DNA from: Malurus cyaneus samueli
Lineage: Eukaryota > Chordata > Aves > Passeriformes > Maluridae
Reading direction: 5' to 3'
Assembly: GCA_009741485.1 (NCBI GenBank)
Contig: VKON01004078.1
Coordinates: 1 to 64,000 of the forward strand
DNA: 64,000 nucleotides
Shown here: positions 1 through 11,629 of the stretch, in pieces
Layout of the letters: the number at the start of each line of letters is the position of its first letter
How positions within the stretch are numbered: the stretch's first letter is position 1
Made by a program: the position numbers and the translations under genes
The notes under the pieces: model-generated
The model's input: the letters and a program-made list of their open reading frames with translations, nothing else
Databases searched by the model: none
Told to the model about the DNA's origin: nothing

Positions 1-904
1 CCGGGCAGGGCCGGAGTTGGGAACAGGCAAGTACAGGTAGAAACAGACCTAAACACCTCTACTCCTCCCCTAGCAGAAGGAAGGGAAAGTATCATCACCC
101 CACCCCTCTTCCGCGGAGGTGATGTCACCATAAGCGCCTCCTGATTGTCTCGGCGGAAGTAGGTGACTTCGCGGCGTGACGTCAGCGCGTCGTTGGGGAG
201 GCGAGGTGGAGGGTAGGTAGACAATATGGCGTCTCCTGGTTGAGGGGCTGGGGGCGGTGATACAGTGTGCGTTTCGTACGGGCGGGTGGTGGGCAGTGAC
301 TGCGGGGACAGCCGGAACCGCCAGGTGCCGCGCAGGTAACGAGCGGGCCGGTAGGGAATGGGAATGCAGATGCTGGTCTGGGTGGGAGGCGCAGCCGGAC
401 GCTCCTCGGGCCCTCCGCTCCGCTGCCGCGTTAAACGTCGCTGCCGCTTCTCCTTATCCGGGGCGAGGGACTATCCACACCCCAACTGTGATTCAGCTGA
501 TGTGACGTGCCGGCGGGGCGGCTGCAAGGGCCGCTGGCCTCTCGGGGGCGGGGGTTCGCATGTTGGGGGCTGCTCTCCCGGCTGTGGAGGGGAGTGAGCT
601 TGTGAGCGCTGCGTTACTGTTTGGCCTCGCTCCACCTTCACGGCCTTTCGGTACTGCTTTTGAAGGTACCGTTTAATGGAGGTGCTGTACTAGCTATTGG
701 GAAGGGAATGAGACTGAGATGGTATATGTGGTAACAACATATCAAAGTTGGACCGATTTCTTCAAGGCCGTATGCAGGATGGTGTTACGTTGCAGTACCA
801 CAACTGTACTGACTTCAGGTTTTTGTACATGCAGAGCTGTGATTCAAAAGTGTCAGTGATACTTTAGATTGCCATTGCAATTGGGTGATTTAAACTTTTT
901 ACAC
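1..904 (+). promoter_or_regulatory. CpG-island promoter and first-exon region, copy 1
   Basis: GC- and CpG-rich stretch, cut by the window start. It contains a full CRE (TGACGTCA, 177-184) and an ETS-type CGGAAGT (154-160). A possible first exon ends at a good donor (CGCAG|GTAACG, exon end 335). An ATG lies at 226-228 but the frame closes after five codons in this copy, so the exon may be 5' UTR or carry an indel. From about 600 the sequence becomes AT-richer and intron-like. The segment recurs at 12495-13375. The downstream gene is not recognisable from this exon. Confidence 0.6.
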
Positions 905-970
905 TGTCCTGGTTTCAGCTGGGATAGAGTTAATTTTCTTCTCAGTAGCTGGTACAGTGCTGTGTTTTGA
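905..970 (+). mobile_element. Truncated 5' start of a TGTCCTGGTTTC-type ERV LTR
   Basis: The sequence begins TGTCCTGGTTTCAGCTGGGA, the same start as the LTRs at 13376 and 16184. It breaks off after about 65 bases into ERV pol-like sequence. The same LTR sits at the same point in the other promoter copy (13376), so it was inserted before the duplication. Confidence 0.75.
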
Positions 971-2835
971 AAAGAAGGAGAGGATCTCTACACTGCAGGC
1001 TGGGGAGAATGGTCTTGCTTGACTCGGCAGAAGGCACCAGGGAGAGACTCAAAGTTGAAGCCCCTGGGGTTTTGGAGTTGGGGATGCAGGAATCCTGAAG
1101 CCCACTATACTCCAACTCGAAAAGGGAGATAGTGGCAGCTTATCAGGGGGGTGTGAAACCACTTTTGAAGTGATTGGCACGTCTGAAGCAACAGCTCTTC
1201 TGCACCCTGACTGCCAGTTGCTGGGCTGAATGTTCATAAGGGGGGGGTCTCGCTCTGCACGATCAATGGCAAGCTGATTGCTACATGGAGTAGTGTGGCA
1301 ACTAACAAGCCTCCAATAGGGAACACCTGGTCACTCACAGGGAATCCTTGGGAAGTGATCCATGAATTGTCCAGAAAGGCAAAGGTTCAAATGCACCGTA
1401 GGAGGAGGTACATGGTGCTGAAGAGGCTCACTAATATTAAATTACCAGAATGAAGAAGCAATAGCCTCCTTTATTGATGGAATTCCCCGCCATCGTTGCA
1501 GAGTTAGAACCATCCAGTTGGCCTTAGACATTGCTGAATGAGAGAAATGGCCAATACTCTTGTCTCTAATACTGATTTCATGATGGTGGCAATGCCCTTA
1601 GGGATGGTTGCAGCAATGGAGCCGAAAAACTGGCATCTCACAGGGGTAAAACCATCTGGGCTGCTGCATTGACGGCAAGATATTGCTGCTCAGGTGAAAG
1701 CTGGTTGGAAAAGGTACACCCACAAGATGCTCGTGTACCAAGATCGGGCCACTGAAGACATCGGAACAACCAGCAGGATGATGAGGCTGCTGGATTGAAG
1801 TGGCTCAGGTGGATCTGGGATTGCAACATGAGGGCGAATTATTTCTAGCTCAGGGGCCCATGACAACCTCAGCTATCAAAAGGAAAAGACGATGCACACA
1901 TATAATGGGACTTGTGATCAAAGGGTGGACTTGACAACAACACTAATGCCACCAGGTTTATCCATGGTATGTGAAACATGCTGCAATAAGCAGGTGTAGC
2001 AGTTAAAGCCTTCTTTGCTATCGGAGGAGGGATGACTTGAAATATAAATATGGGGTGCCTGGGCAGGATTAACTTTATCATGCCCCACAGGACACAAACC
2101 GCAAGGGCAAATGCCGTGGCTTACAGTAGTGGAAACAACATAGGATGCTGGAACATACCCCTGGGTGCCCCATGGCACTCGCCCGAAATAACTATCCTGG
2201 CCTTGGGAAAGCATGTCTTATGGGACAGGGACTCCAGAAAGATTGAATCAGACAATGGAAATTGATTTCCAAAACAACCTCATAGACACCTGGGCCAAAG
2301 GGGACATTGGCATTGGGAGTGGAATGCATCACATTCCTAACATGCACCAGCCTCTGGAAAGATTGAACGAGTAATGGAACTGTTTAAAGACAAACACCCT
2401 GAGGGCAAATGGTGGTGGAACCTTCAAAACATTGGGATACACATTTAGCAAAAGACCACCAAGTTAGTCCAGCACCAAAGGTATCTGAACCCAACATGCC
2501 AACTTTGATTGCGCCACATAATGGAGAAGTGACCTATGATGAAACCAAGACAAGCACAGCAGTGATTGGAGATCAGAAATGGGGTTCAGCATGCAACAAT
2601 CTAACAACACGACACACCATTCTTCCTGACCGGAAGACTGTTATGAACAGATTGGAGCCCCAAGGTCCATGGAGACTGAATATCGAGAGACTTAATGAAA
2701 CTTTATAGGATAGGCCATAGACGAGGGAATGAATCTGTGTTGCAATAATATCAAAGAAAGGAAAGGTGATGGCATAGTAGACAAGCCAATGACCCGGCAA
2801 TGACATAAATGGTATGGAATAGAGGGGCGGATAAC
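971..2835 (+). pseudogene. Decayed ERV pol remnant (RNase H to integrase)
   Basis: Reading-frame fragments in several frames resemble the RNase H and integrase part of avian ERV pol. The clearest is the integrase catalytic-core motif IESDNG at about 2242-2258. It is followed by integrase C-terminal-like sequence in the open stretch 2409-2708. Frameshifts and stops occur throughout, so there is no function. The segment lies between an LTR start at 905 and another LTR start at 2836, as expected for a partly deleted provirus. It belongs to the same broad family as the gag-pol element at 59721-64000. Confidence 0.7.
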
Positions 2836-2865
2836 TGTCCTTAGTTTTTGCTGGGATAGAGTTTA
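2836..2865 (+). mobile_element. Remnant of the LTR start at the 3' end of the pol fragment
   Basis: TGTCCTTAGTTTTTGCTGGG and the bases after it are a diverged version of the LTR start at 905. It marks where a 3' LTR once began. Confidence 0.5.
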
Positions 2866-4394
2866 AGAATACAAACCATACAGCTGAACATAGAACAAAG
2901 GTTGTACATCACCCGTGCCAAAGTGCATCATTAATTTGTGAGGCTCTTATGCTGGATCATTTCACAGATGTTGTTCAAGGGCAGCTGTGCAACAGTCAAT
3001 AGGCATAACAGAGTAGACAAAGCCACGTGAGGGAGCATGAATGAGCAAGGAAATGGACAATCTGAAGTCAGGTGCCTGAATAAATGATGTCCTCTTTACG
3101 CAAAGTTGTGTTAAGGATCTTATTCCAGTTTTCCAGAGATTGGTAACAAGTTTGAACTGACTGTAACATATTTCCAAGACAAGACCAAACAATTCAGCAA
3201 TCCACCTTGAATGTGAAAGCTCTGAAGCACTTATCTAAATGGCACCGCGCTTTGACATATCTGATTTAGTTCAGTGCCAAAATCACATTTGTCAGTTTTT
3301 TGTGTCTTGGCCTCCACATTTAATTTCAGGAGCGTGGGAACAGCACAAAATGTTGACAAGATTACATAAGGATGGGGGAGAAGCAGAGATTTCGCACTGC
3401 TAAAGGGCAATCATCACCACGCCACACTGTACTATGCTTACAGAAACTAAGTAAGACCTGAAGACGACATGGGTATCAAACATGCAGTTCACAGAAAACC
3501 AAAAATACTCCTTGAGAATTGGAAGTGATAACACAACATTGAAATGAAGGGCAGGAGCGATCCTTATTTCAGAAGACGCTTAACCTGGTTAAAGACTCCG
3601 TTTTGTTTCAACAGCTAACACGTCGCTTCTTAGCGAGCATGCCATGGAAAGCCGTCCTGGCTATATGTAACTATTGAATATAAGACATCTGGAAATGGAC
3701 ACGCAGTAACAAAACAACAAACAGCACAACAATAAACACTTCCTTGCAGGTCAGATCACTGAGTGTGACTTTGCAAAAAAAACCCAAAAAACCAAAAAAA
3801 AACCCAACTTGAGGCACAGAACAATCCAGCCTAGTGATAAAGCTTTGAGGTTGTTACGACTGGGGCTTGATCGTATACATTCTTTACAGATGCTCATTCA
3901 TCTTCTGTGGCCACTAACGACAAACCTGCAAAGAACAGGATTGGGATTTTGCACTAAAATTCATCAGAATTTATACATGAAATTACAACCTCCAGCCAAT
4001 AAGTTGGGGCCGACTAACTCCGCAGAGAGAGCATAAAACCTAAGAAGCATGATTTCCTCCATTTATTAGTCACATAGGAACAATTAATTTTAATATCTGC
4101 CTATATTATGCTTTGAAAGTGTGCAAATCGAAAACATGACACGAGTCCAAAGAAGATTTCAAGATTTTGCTAAAGCAATCGTAAAGGTACAATAAGTCAA
4201 GGGAAGTATTTAAAACGAACGAAAACAGAACTTTAAGATGAAAAAAAATACAAACTGGAAAGCAAAGGATAATCCTGAAGATCTGAAATTATTTTTTTCA
4301 GATTGGAACAGTTTCTAGCTACTACTGAAGAATATCTGGCGTGCATACCTAGCGAGGTCTCGTTTTCATGTAGCAACTTTTGAAGTCACATGAG
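2866..4394. other. Gene-free, AT-rich single-copy DNA
   Basis: No reading frame, splice pair or known repeat can be supported. There is an A/C-rich low-complexity run near 3773-3808. Confidence 0.5.
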
Positions 4395-4840
4395 ACATCA
4401 CAGATATCGTTAGGGTTGGAAGGAACGCTTTGGAGATGCATACTCCAGTCAACCCCTCTGCTAAGGCAAGCCCACCCAGATGCAGGGTGGACTATACGGC
4501 ATGTCGCAGGAGTGGGTTCCCTTGAATGTCTCCAGAGAGGGAACAAGTCCTGCTCCTCCTGTAGCAGGCCTGTCCATGCCTCTGCCTACCCACTCAATGT
4601 AAGAAGTCTCTCAATGTGAGAGTGAACACTCTGTCTTTTAGTTTAGGGCCAATGCTTCCTCATCCTGTGCCGGAAACCACCACTGGAAGTGCTGGCACAG
4701 TCCTCTTAAGGACACCTGTTTGAGATTCTATTTCATAATCCATTAAATAATCGCGTGCCCTCTCAGTCTTCTCTAGGACTTAACAGGCCCAGCTCCATAA
4801 GTCTCTCCTCCTAAAGAGAGCTCCAAGAGTCCAAGTCAGC
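4395..4840 (-). mobile_element. CR1 LINE 3' end fragment
   Basis: The plus strand shows the antisense CR1 signature: TTAGGGTTGGAAGGAACG followed by CTTTGGAGATGCATACTCCAGT, then the hallmark run about lists of small fragments, 'CTCAGTCTTCTCTAGGACTT' and 'CCCAGCTCCATAAGTCTCTC'. It is therefore a minus-strand CR1 with its 3' terminus near 4395. It is old and has several small deletions. Confidence 0.8.
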
Positions 4841-6169
4841 AGCAACGAACAATACATAAGACTAAGGGTAAAGAAGACTGAGCACGGAAATAAAAATAGA
4901 GGTTAACTAGCAAATTTTGGCCAAGCTGTTACTCGATTAGCAAAGCTAAGCGATCATTCATTAACTTTGACATTGCAGGACAAGAAAGATCGAATCCCAA
5001 AATGTTTGCTTGCCATCCTGCACAATACAGTGTAATCCGCTGCTAATGTGGATTAGACAGATCTGCATGAAGTATAGGGCCTCATGTTTCAGTGGCGAGG
5101 GCCGGTTTCCAGCCATGCTGGCTAGTGCCATAACATTCAAAAAATGAGGAATGGATGTCGCTAAGCATTACCGATTAATTCAAAATTAAATTGTGCACTA
5201 ATTTGGTAATCCACACCTATTACTTCCTATGTTATACGAAACACATATTATATGTTGGCTTCGCAAATGTTAAGATGAGTGCTATGTGTGTGTAAACACA
5301 TATTGAGTGTTAGTTCTTGCAGAGATAAGGTAGATGCTTGTGTTGTGGCATCATGATATCATATTGGTCTTATTGAGAAGAAGTTTAGTTATGTTTTTAA
5401 TATAATAACAAAACTAACAAAAGGCTCAAAGAAAGGTCACCAAAAAAAACCCGAATGGGGCCTCGATGCAATGGTCCTTAAAGACAAGAGGACAGCTCAG
5501 AGCTGGGAAACGACGCATACATTCACAAAGGATGCTTAGACACTTCGGGGTGGGGGCGCATGGCCCAGGGCTATACTGCCAGTCAGCACAGGACCCCTGA
5601 CAGCAAAAGGGTGGGGGGGAAGGAACAGAGGCTCTTGGAAAATATCTGGTCGGATAGAGACTTGTAAAAACATCCATCGTTTGTGGCACAAGGAGTCCTG
5701 GCTGGCGAGAGCAGCCAACCTTCGATGGGCTTATCTGCACGGAAAGGTCAGGGTGTTGGGAACCGACTGTTAAAATACTTCTCTATTGACAAGGACCATC
5801 TGCTGAGGTTTGTGGAATAGGGGTCACACAAACATGACCAGAGCAATAAACAAGACCCTGTGAAAAAAGGCGATCTATGGTTAAGTCTACAAGACAGATT
5901 TAATATATGCATAAATGTCATGAAAAGGCATTGGGCGATGTACACAGAATGTATTTTAAAGAGGTTTCTATCCATCGGCCCGTGCGGCCTCTGGCAGAAT
6001 CGCCAAGGCACCTGGGTGCGTATGCTTTGCGTTTTATGTACCGGCTATGTGCATTTATTAAAACCCTTTAAATTTAACAAGAAAGCCAAATCTTTGTTTT
6101 CCACACTACTATTTCCTTGGTATCTAATACTTCAATTATGGTACAGCATCACATTCTGGGGGTGAATAA
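4841..6169. other. Single-copy DNA without a supported gene
   Basis: Open stretches occur on both strands (5426-5740 minus and 5860-6165 plus, each about 100 codons), but neither shows a recognisable domain, convincing splice sites or a repeat signature. I do not call a gene here. Confidence 0.45.
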
Positions 6170-6457
6170 TTAACGGAGAAGCAAAAGATAGGTGCCACTA
6201 CTGTGTTTGCATTTTTGTCCCACACACCACTTGCGGTGGTAGCACTGGGAGGCACAATACTTTATTAATGGATTCCAAGGTGAAATTCTCTCTCCTTCAA
6301 GAGCTGGGAAGCTGCTGGCGCTGATACATGCAACGAATGGGAAGCTTGACTCATTCATGCATCCTGACCTCTCTACCTTTCGGTAGTACACCACAGGGAC
6401 TTTCACCTGGAGGAAGTCCTTTTGTCTTTTGTGAATCTGAGTGATCCCACCCCAATA
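6170..6457 (-). CDS. Possible terminal exon, product not recognised
   Basis: On the minus strand a good 3' splice site (pyrimidine-rich, ending TTCTTTCCACAG, at 6458-6460 in plus coordinates) is followed by about 95 open codons beginning YWGGITQIHKRQKD and ending at 6170. The peptide is rich in K/R, then in Cys, with no domain I know. A minus-strand gene driven from the CpG island at 6740-7720 would place this exon just downstream, which is the main reason to keep it. It could also be a chance frame, or a 3' UTR (TTAATAAAG lies inside). Confidence 0.2.
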   Translation of the reverse strand, partial: YWGGITQIHKRQKDFLQVKVPVVYYRKVERSGCMNESSFPFVACISASSFPALEGERISPWNPLIKYCASQCYHRKWCVGQKCKHSSGTYLLLLR

Positions 6458-6739
6458 CTGTGGAAAGAAGCATAAACTTAGATAAAGCAACTAGAAAAAC
6501 TTAAGACACAAGCCTTCTAAATTCAAAGATATTCTCAGCAAAATACTGAGCCTCTCCAAACTACCCGACAGAATAACCATACACGAAGATTAACTCAGAA
6601 ATGGTGATAAAGCCTTCAGCACATATATAGATTATAACATACATATTTTCTAAAGAAGTAACACTGGCCATATAGCTGAAAACAATCCATCGCCGGTTCG
6701 GCACCGTTGGGACACAGAAGCTTATGATGAAACAAGAGG
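6458..6739. other. Short intervening DNA with a possible plus-strand exon edge
   Basis: At the right end a plus-strand frame reads through KLMMKQEEAEALKLEKA at about 6718-6768 into the CpG island. It is bounded on the left by a stop and a weak ATAG acceptor. It is too short to assign. Confidence 0.15.
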
Positions 6740-7720
6740 AAGCCGAAGCACTTAAACTGGAAAAAGCAGACCCGCGCACAGCCTCCGCGGAGCTCAGCAG
6801 GTTTGGAGGGTGACACCCGCGGGGGCCACTGATACTGAGCCGAGCCGTTCATGCGCCTCTCCGGCCAGCCTGGGTGTCGCTTCGCAGTAAAGGCTCAGCT
6901 CTGGGGCGGCGGGCTCGGCGGGTTACGGCAGAACGAGCAGAGCTCATGGAGGCCAGGACTACTTCCTCCCCACCGCATCTTTCCCCCCACCCCACGGACA
7001 CTTTCCCCGGCACAAAGACCACCCGCCTTTTCGCCACCGTCAAGCGGGCAGGAACACAGCAACTGCCCAGTCAGGGTACCCAGGCAAAGCACGTGGGCTT
7101 CTGCCCTCATACACCCGTTTCACACGGCCCAGCCTACCCGCTCCTCCTGAGCTCCCGGCGGCAGCCCGTCGGCCGGTTTCGCTTCCTGCTAACTGTTTTC
7201 CGGGGCCATAGGAAGAGAAGAAGGAGGAGGAGAAAGAGGAGAAGGAGAGTAAGGAGGAGAAGGAGGAGAAGGAGAGAAGGAGAGAAGAGGAGAAGCGAGA
7301 GCCCAACTTGGGCCCACAGGAGCAGGGAGGGGGGTGGGCACCGGGTAGGGGCAGAATAAGTGCGGCGAGCCAGCCCCGGTCACCTCTTCGTCAACAAAGC
7401 CCTACCGACTGCGCTCAACGCTTATTTTTCCGGAGATGTTTTACGGACAGTACACCGTGCCTTTTGCGACGGCTTGTCCACCCCGCCCCGAGTCCTGTTC
7501 CTAGCAACCGAGAAGGCAGGGGCGGCGAGCTGGCCCATCCTCTTTGCGGCGCCAGGCAGCGAGGCGCCAGCGGGGGCGGGGCGGCGCCCCTGGCGGGCGC
7601 CAGCAGAGCTCGGAGTGAAGCCTTTCCGACTTCGCCCACGTGTCCGTCCACGCTGCCCTCCACGGATCGGCGGGCTGGCTAGAAGGTCTCCTCGGGCCCG
7701 CACAATTTAAGCATAAGGAA
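6740..7720. promoter_or_regulatory. Second CpG island, probable (bi)directional promoter
   Basis: GC-rich, CpG-rich block unrelated to the island at 1-904. It contains a Sp1-type GGGGCGGGG (7573-7581), two CACGTG E-boxes (7090-7095 and 7637-7642) and an RFX/X-box half-site CCTAGCAACC (7500-7509). No TATA box is evident. Open frames run on both strands as expected from base composition. One plus-strand frame (7212-7682) is unusual: it follows a plausible branch point and acceptor (GCTAAC at 7188, CCATAG ending 7211) and starts with an acidic/basic E-K-R run. Transcription direction cannot be fixed. Confidence 0.55.
7204..7302. repeat. Polypurine (GGA/GAA) tract inside the CpG island
   Basis: About 100 bases consist almost entirely of A and G, in GGAGAA-like units. 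Such tracts can adopt triplex DNA. In one frame it would encode a Glu/Lys-rich low-complexity segment. Confidence 0.8.
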
Positions 7721-8403
7721 AGGGCCCTGATTAATCAACATCGTTTTCAGCACAAATACAACTTAGCCCATATCAGCTACGTGAACGCAGATACTCCAGC
7801 CCAAACCAGCACGGTGATCTTTGCTGAGAGAAACAGCCTGTGAGCGTATCCTGTTGATTGAAATGCACATCTATACTGAAGTCTTAAACATCTTTCCTGT
7901 GGGAAGTCCTGACCACAAGCAATAAAACACCTCATCGTCCCTTCCACTGCTAGACAGAGGAAATAATGCCTGCACTGCTTCACTTTGCAAAACTTCATTC
8001 CAGGCTTCCCTAGAGAGACCTTTTTAACTAGCTTGGCTTAACAGCCTGGCTTATCCGAGTGAATACAAGAGCCCAATGCACAATGAGGTGCTTAGTCAAA
8101 CTTTGAGGTATCTTCTCTCCAGCAAGAAACTCCCTTATATAGAGGAATTAAAGGGCATACAAATATTTGTATGTCATTATGCTGCTTAAAAATAATGTGG
8201 ATGGATGTGTGCTTTCCTTATGTCACATGGCCACATACACTTTTTCCTATGCTTATAGGGGCAAAAAATAAGAGTAACCAAACCAAATGATCACCAATGA
8301 GTAATCATTGTAGAAAAAAAAAATGAAAAATAAGACAGGGAAAAAATATGCATGATGTACAGGCAAACTGAAAAGAAGAGCAGCTCCTGACAACTTGAAA
8401 CTC
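7721..8403. other. AT-rich DNA without a supported gene
   Basis: Nothing beyond short chance frames. It lies between the CpG island and element K copy 1. Confidence 0.5.
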
Positions 8404-8606
8404 TGATGCCTGAAAAGCTAGAAATAAAACCCATAGACTGGTGTCTATAAGACAGGTATTTGTTTATGCAGTGCTGGGGTGCAGTGCTGGAGGATGAGGG
8501 GGATCTTTTCCTCTAACTCACCTACCCACACTTAAATGTGTAACTTATTATACAGTATAAGTATGCTTACCATTGTCACCGTCACTACATCCACCACTAA
8601 TATATG

Positions 8607-9644
8607 TGTTTGGTTTGTTTTGCCCACGTTTTGGAAGTGGGGGCCAAAAAGATGGCTCCTTGGAGCTTCTGGAGGCTTCCACCATATGTCCAGCAGAGCC
8701 AATTGCTGTTTGGCTCTGAGATATAGGACATGCCACTGACCAAATCTGGGCCAATTGGAGATGGTGGTTACGCCTCTATAAATATTTAAGAATCAAAAAA
8801 AGGTAGTAGCCAAGTAGTTTTGTCAAGAGAAGGAGGAGGCGAGATATGTGGGAATGGCAGCCCAGGTAGTGGAGAGGAGCAGGGGAGCTGCTCCAGGCGC
8901 CGGCTGGGATTCCTTGCAGGCCGTGGTGATGACCATGGGTGGAGCAGGCTGTCCCCTGCAGTCCATGTGGTCCATGGAGGGTGCAGAGATCCACCTGCAG
9001 CCCGTGGAGGAGGGAGGTCCCCACGCCGAGTGGGCGGACACAAAGAAGGGGCTGTGGCTCCAGCAGGAGACCCATGGAGAGAGAGGCCTTGCTCCTGAGA
9101 TGGAACAGCCTGGCCTTATGCCTGCACCAGTGGATGAGGGAACCAACGGTGCAGCAGCTTTGGGACAACTGTCTGCCTGTGGGGAGGGACTACGTTGCAG
9201 CAGATGTGTGTGGACTGCTGCTTGTGAGAGTGGAACCACACGAGACGTCACAGAGACTGTCTCCCGTGAAGGACCACACGCAATGCAAGGGAAGGACTTC
9301 TCTCCCTCAGCAGCCACAGACAAATCCGGTGAATTGAACTGACCAATCACACCGTTCCCTGCTGTTTGCACTGTCGTGGGAAGATGGAGGAGTGGGGAGA
9401 AGATCGGTGTCTTGAGGGTTGTATTTATTTCACATTCTCCTCCTCTGACTTTGTTAGTAATAAATTCATTTCATAAATTAAGTGGAGCCTGTTTTGTCCA
9501 TCAATCGTTTCCTCCCTGTTCATTATCTCAACTCATGACCCTCTGTTATTTTTTTCCCTCGTCGTTCTCTGCCCAGTGGTTGGTGGGGAGAGCAAGTGAG
9601 CAGTGTTGTGGTTGCCTGGCTTTGGCCAACATTCTAACCACAAC
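8607..9644 (+). mobile_element. Solo LTR, family D (copy 1), inserted in element K
   Basis: It starts TGTTTGGTTTGTTTTGCC and ends ..TTCTAACCACAACA. ATATG occurs directly on both sides (8602-8606 and 9645-9649); with the terminal A counted in the LTR this is a 4-5 bp target duplication. The uninterrupted element K at 11630 shows the empty site. An AATAAA lies near 9461. The central U3 part is GC-rich and open in several frames (see the ORF entry). Confidence 0.8.
8848..9342 (+). CDS. U3-located open reading frame of LTR family D
   Basis: A 164-codon frame lies wholly inside the LTR, upstream of the poly(A) signal. Short stretches such as LQAVV.TM and AEIHLQ recur, in the same order, in the LTR D copies at 24113 and 32413, and partly at 16465 and 27876. 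This is a shared U3 frame or a shared GC-rich ancestor. No domain is recognised. The antisense strand is also open (8823-9371), so base composition alone may explain it. Coding status is unproven. Confidence 0.25.
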   Translation: MGMAAQVVERSRGAAPGAGWDSLQAVVMTMGGAGCPLQSMWSMEGAEIHLQPVEEGGPHAEWADTKKGLWLQQETHGERGLAPEMEQPGLMPAPVDEGTNGAAALGQLSACGEGLRCSRCVWTAACESGTTRDVTETVSREGPHAMQGKDFSPSAATDKSGELN

Positions 9645-9728
9645 ATATGGGTATGGAAATACATGGCATCACAGTTCTGCAAGTGCACCTGCATCATCCC
9701 CAATTCAGAGGTCACGGGGCTCTCCCTC

Positions 9729-10329
9729 TGTCGTGGTTTGAATGAATTTAATGGGAGCAAACACTCCCAAGTTTCCAGCAACCTCTCTCTCTCTCTCTCT
9801 CATCTTTCCCCACCCAGGTCCTGGGAGACAAACTTTCTCACAGAGAGGAAAGTGAAAAGAAAAGGGAAAAACCCCTATTTATTTAAAATTATAAAAACAA
9901 ACAAAAAAAACTGTGGAACCAGCAGTTGATCCAAAGCTTTCTCTTTCCCTCTGGGAGTAGCCACCCCCTGGGGCCCCCAAGGGGTGCTCAGAGTCTCTCC
10001 GGTGGTTCACTGAAGGATCTTTCTCGCCTGTCGCGCCACACGGGAATCCTCCAATTCTCAGACGACGAAGAAAAAAAAATTCGAGGAAAACAAGTCTAAG
10101 AAAGGGAGAAAAAAGGAGAGTCCCAGAGAGCAGACAGCTCTTTCCCCCCCGCTGATCCCAGAAAAACAAAACGTGTGTGTCTTGTCCCTTTCCCTCCCAT
10201 TGTCCTTTGAAGGGAGAAATCCCAAACAACCAGAGCAGTCTCGACTAATGTATAGTTACAGAAGGGTTGTTTAACTTTCCTCTGACATAAGCAGATGATA
10301 GGAATACAATACTCAGCTCACCTAGGACA
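9729..10329 (-). mobile_element. Solo LTR, family B, inserted in element K
   Basis: The plus strand starts TGTCGTGGTTTGAATGAATT and ends ..CACCTAGGACA, so the sense strand is minus (TGTCCTAGG..CACGACA). It is flanked by a perfect 5-bp target duplication CCCTC (9724-9728 and 10330-10334). It contains a (CT)n run near 9785-9804. Confidence 0.85.
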
Positions 10330-10836
10330 CCCTCTAATGAGAGACCATACTCATCATCGCTTGTGGACTTTTCAACTTTATTTTCAGAGCATGTGCGTCA
10401 TGAGTTCCATGTTTTTTTCTCTAGTCTTCAAGGTTTTCATGTTCCATTTTCCAGCTAATTGTCTTATATATCTGCCAAGTTCTCATTAGTGCATTCTACT
10501 GTTTCTTAATGTAACATCTACTTATCTACTTCTGTAGTACAGTTATCTACTTTTTGAAATATTTTTCTGGCAATTGTACTTGTCCAAGCATTAAGCAACT
10601 GGCTTAACTACATTCCAGCTGGTACACTGTATGAGTAACCATGCTAATTTGCTGATACACTGTATCTTTGACACTATATGAAAGCTATTAACAATATATG
10701 AAAGGCTATTATTGATAATGTATGAAAAGTATAAATGCATATTGATAATATGTAAAAAGCTATTATATTGTATATCAAGTTTCATCAATAGCCTGTATAA
10801 GCATCTTTTAACTTGACTTAAACCATATAGGTATCA

Positions 10837-11629
10837 CCTCTGGTGTCTCAAGTCACACAAAAATCAGTAAACATACTGTTTCCTGAAAAATATGGCATTC
10901 TTTTGTCGCTGGTTGGCCAGGAGAGCAGACACAAATACGATACAAAAGACCACATATCACACACAAAATAACCCTTTATTCTGAGACAGGCCCTCTTTAT
11001 CCACTTTAGCAACCAGTGGTAATCATTTGTGTCAAACATACATTGTCAGTGAGGCGTCACTTTCTACTCACAGCATATGATTGGTAAGGTTTGCAAAGCT
11101 ACAGTATTAGTGATGTTTATAATTTAAGCACCTGCATTCAAATTCTACATTCTAATCCTCTTTTTCCAGGCAGCCAAGGACGGTGGCATTTTCTCCCATG
11201 CAGGCTGTTACCACTCCCTAACTTTTTATGCCTTTTTGTGTCTTTTCACCTAACAAACCTCAAAGACAAGGGTGCTGTGAAAAGCCAAACTGAAAAAAAA
11301 GTAGAAAATAATCTATCAGTTTTTTTAGCTTTCCCTGTGGATAAAAGCCCAAGGGATAATAGTCTTTAGCCGTTTTCAGTCGAGATGTACCATGATTAAT
11401 GCTCCTCTTTACATCCTCCCTCACACACACCACACAATACCCACCTGCATTTTGGATAAAACACTTTAATTTTGTACCAGGGCCCTCTCAAAAGACTTGG
11501 AAACCTACTGCCAAAGCTGATTTTAGGGGAAAGTGCCATGCTCCAGGCATCCAGCAGAAGTGCTCCTTAGCTGTGCCAGTGGGCATGCAGCCCTCATGAG
11601 GGGACCAAGGGCAGGTGTCGATGCAGCCA
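10837..11629. other. DNA between the two element K copies, no gene supported
   Basis: Short chance frames only. No known repeat is recognised. Confidence 0.45.

Larger units (their letters stand above)
8404..10836 (-). mobile_element. LTR-like element K, copy 1 (split by two younger LTRs)
   Basis: The ends form imperfect inverted termini (TGATGCCT at left, AGGTATCA at right), the TG..CA pattern of an LTR. Without the nested insertions its length is about 790 bp, matching copies at 11630, 44565 and 48119. The R/U5-type TTTATT (antisense AATAAA) lies near the left end, so it is on the minus strand. The right portion (about 10670-10800) is a degenerate AT-rich tandem array with units like CTATTATTGATAATGTATGAAA. 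The two nested LTRs are described separately. Confidence 0.6.

Noticed and set aside
5426..6165. Two roughly 100-codon frames in single-copy DNA
   Set aside because: No recognisable domain, convincing splice signals or start context; base composition and chance suffice.
7040..7710. Long open frames on both strands across the second CpG island
   Set aside because: High GC content leaves few stop codons in every frame. The frames overlap each other on both strands and show no domain. Only the splice-bounded acidic stretch is mentioned, as a possibility.
8823..9371. 182-codon antisense frame over LTR D copy 1
   Set aside because: It mirrors the GC-rich U3 sequence and is not better conserved than the sense frame.
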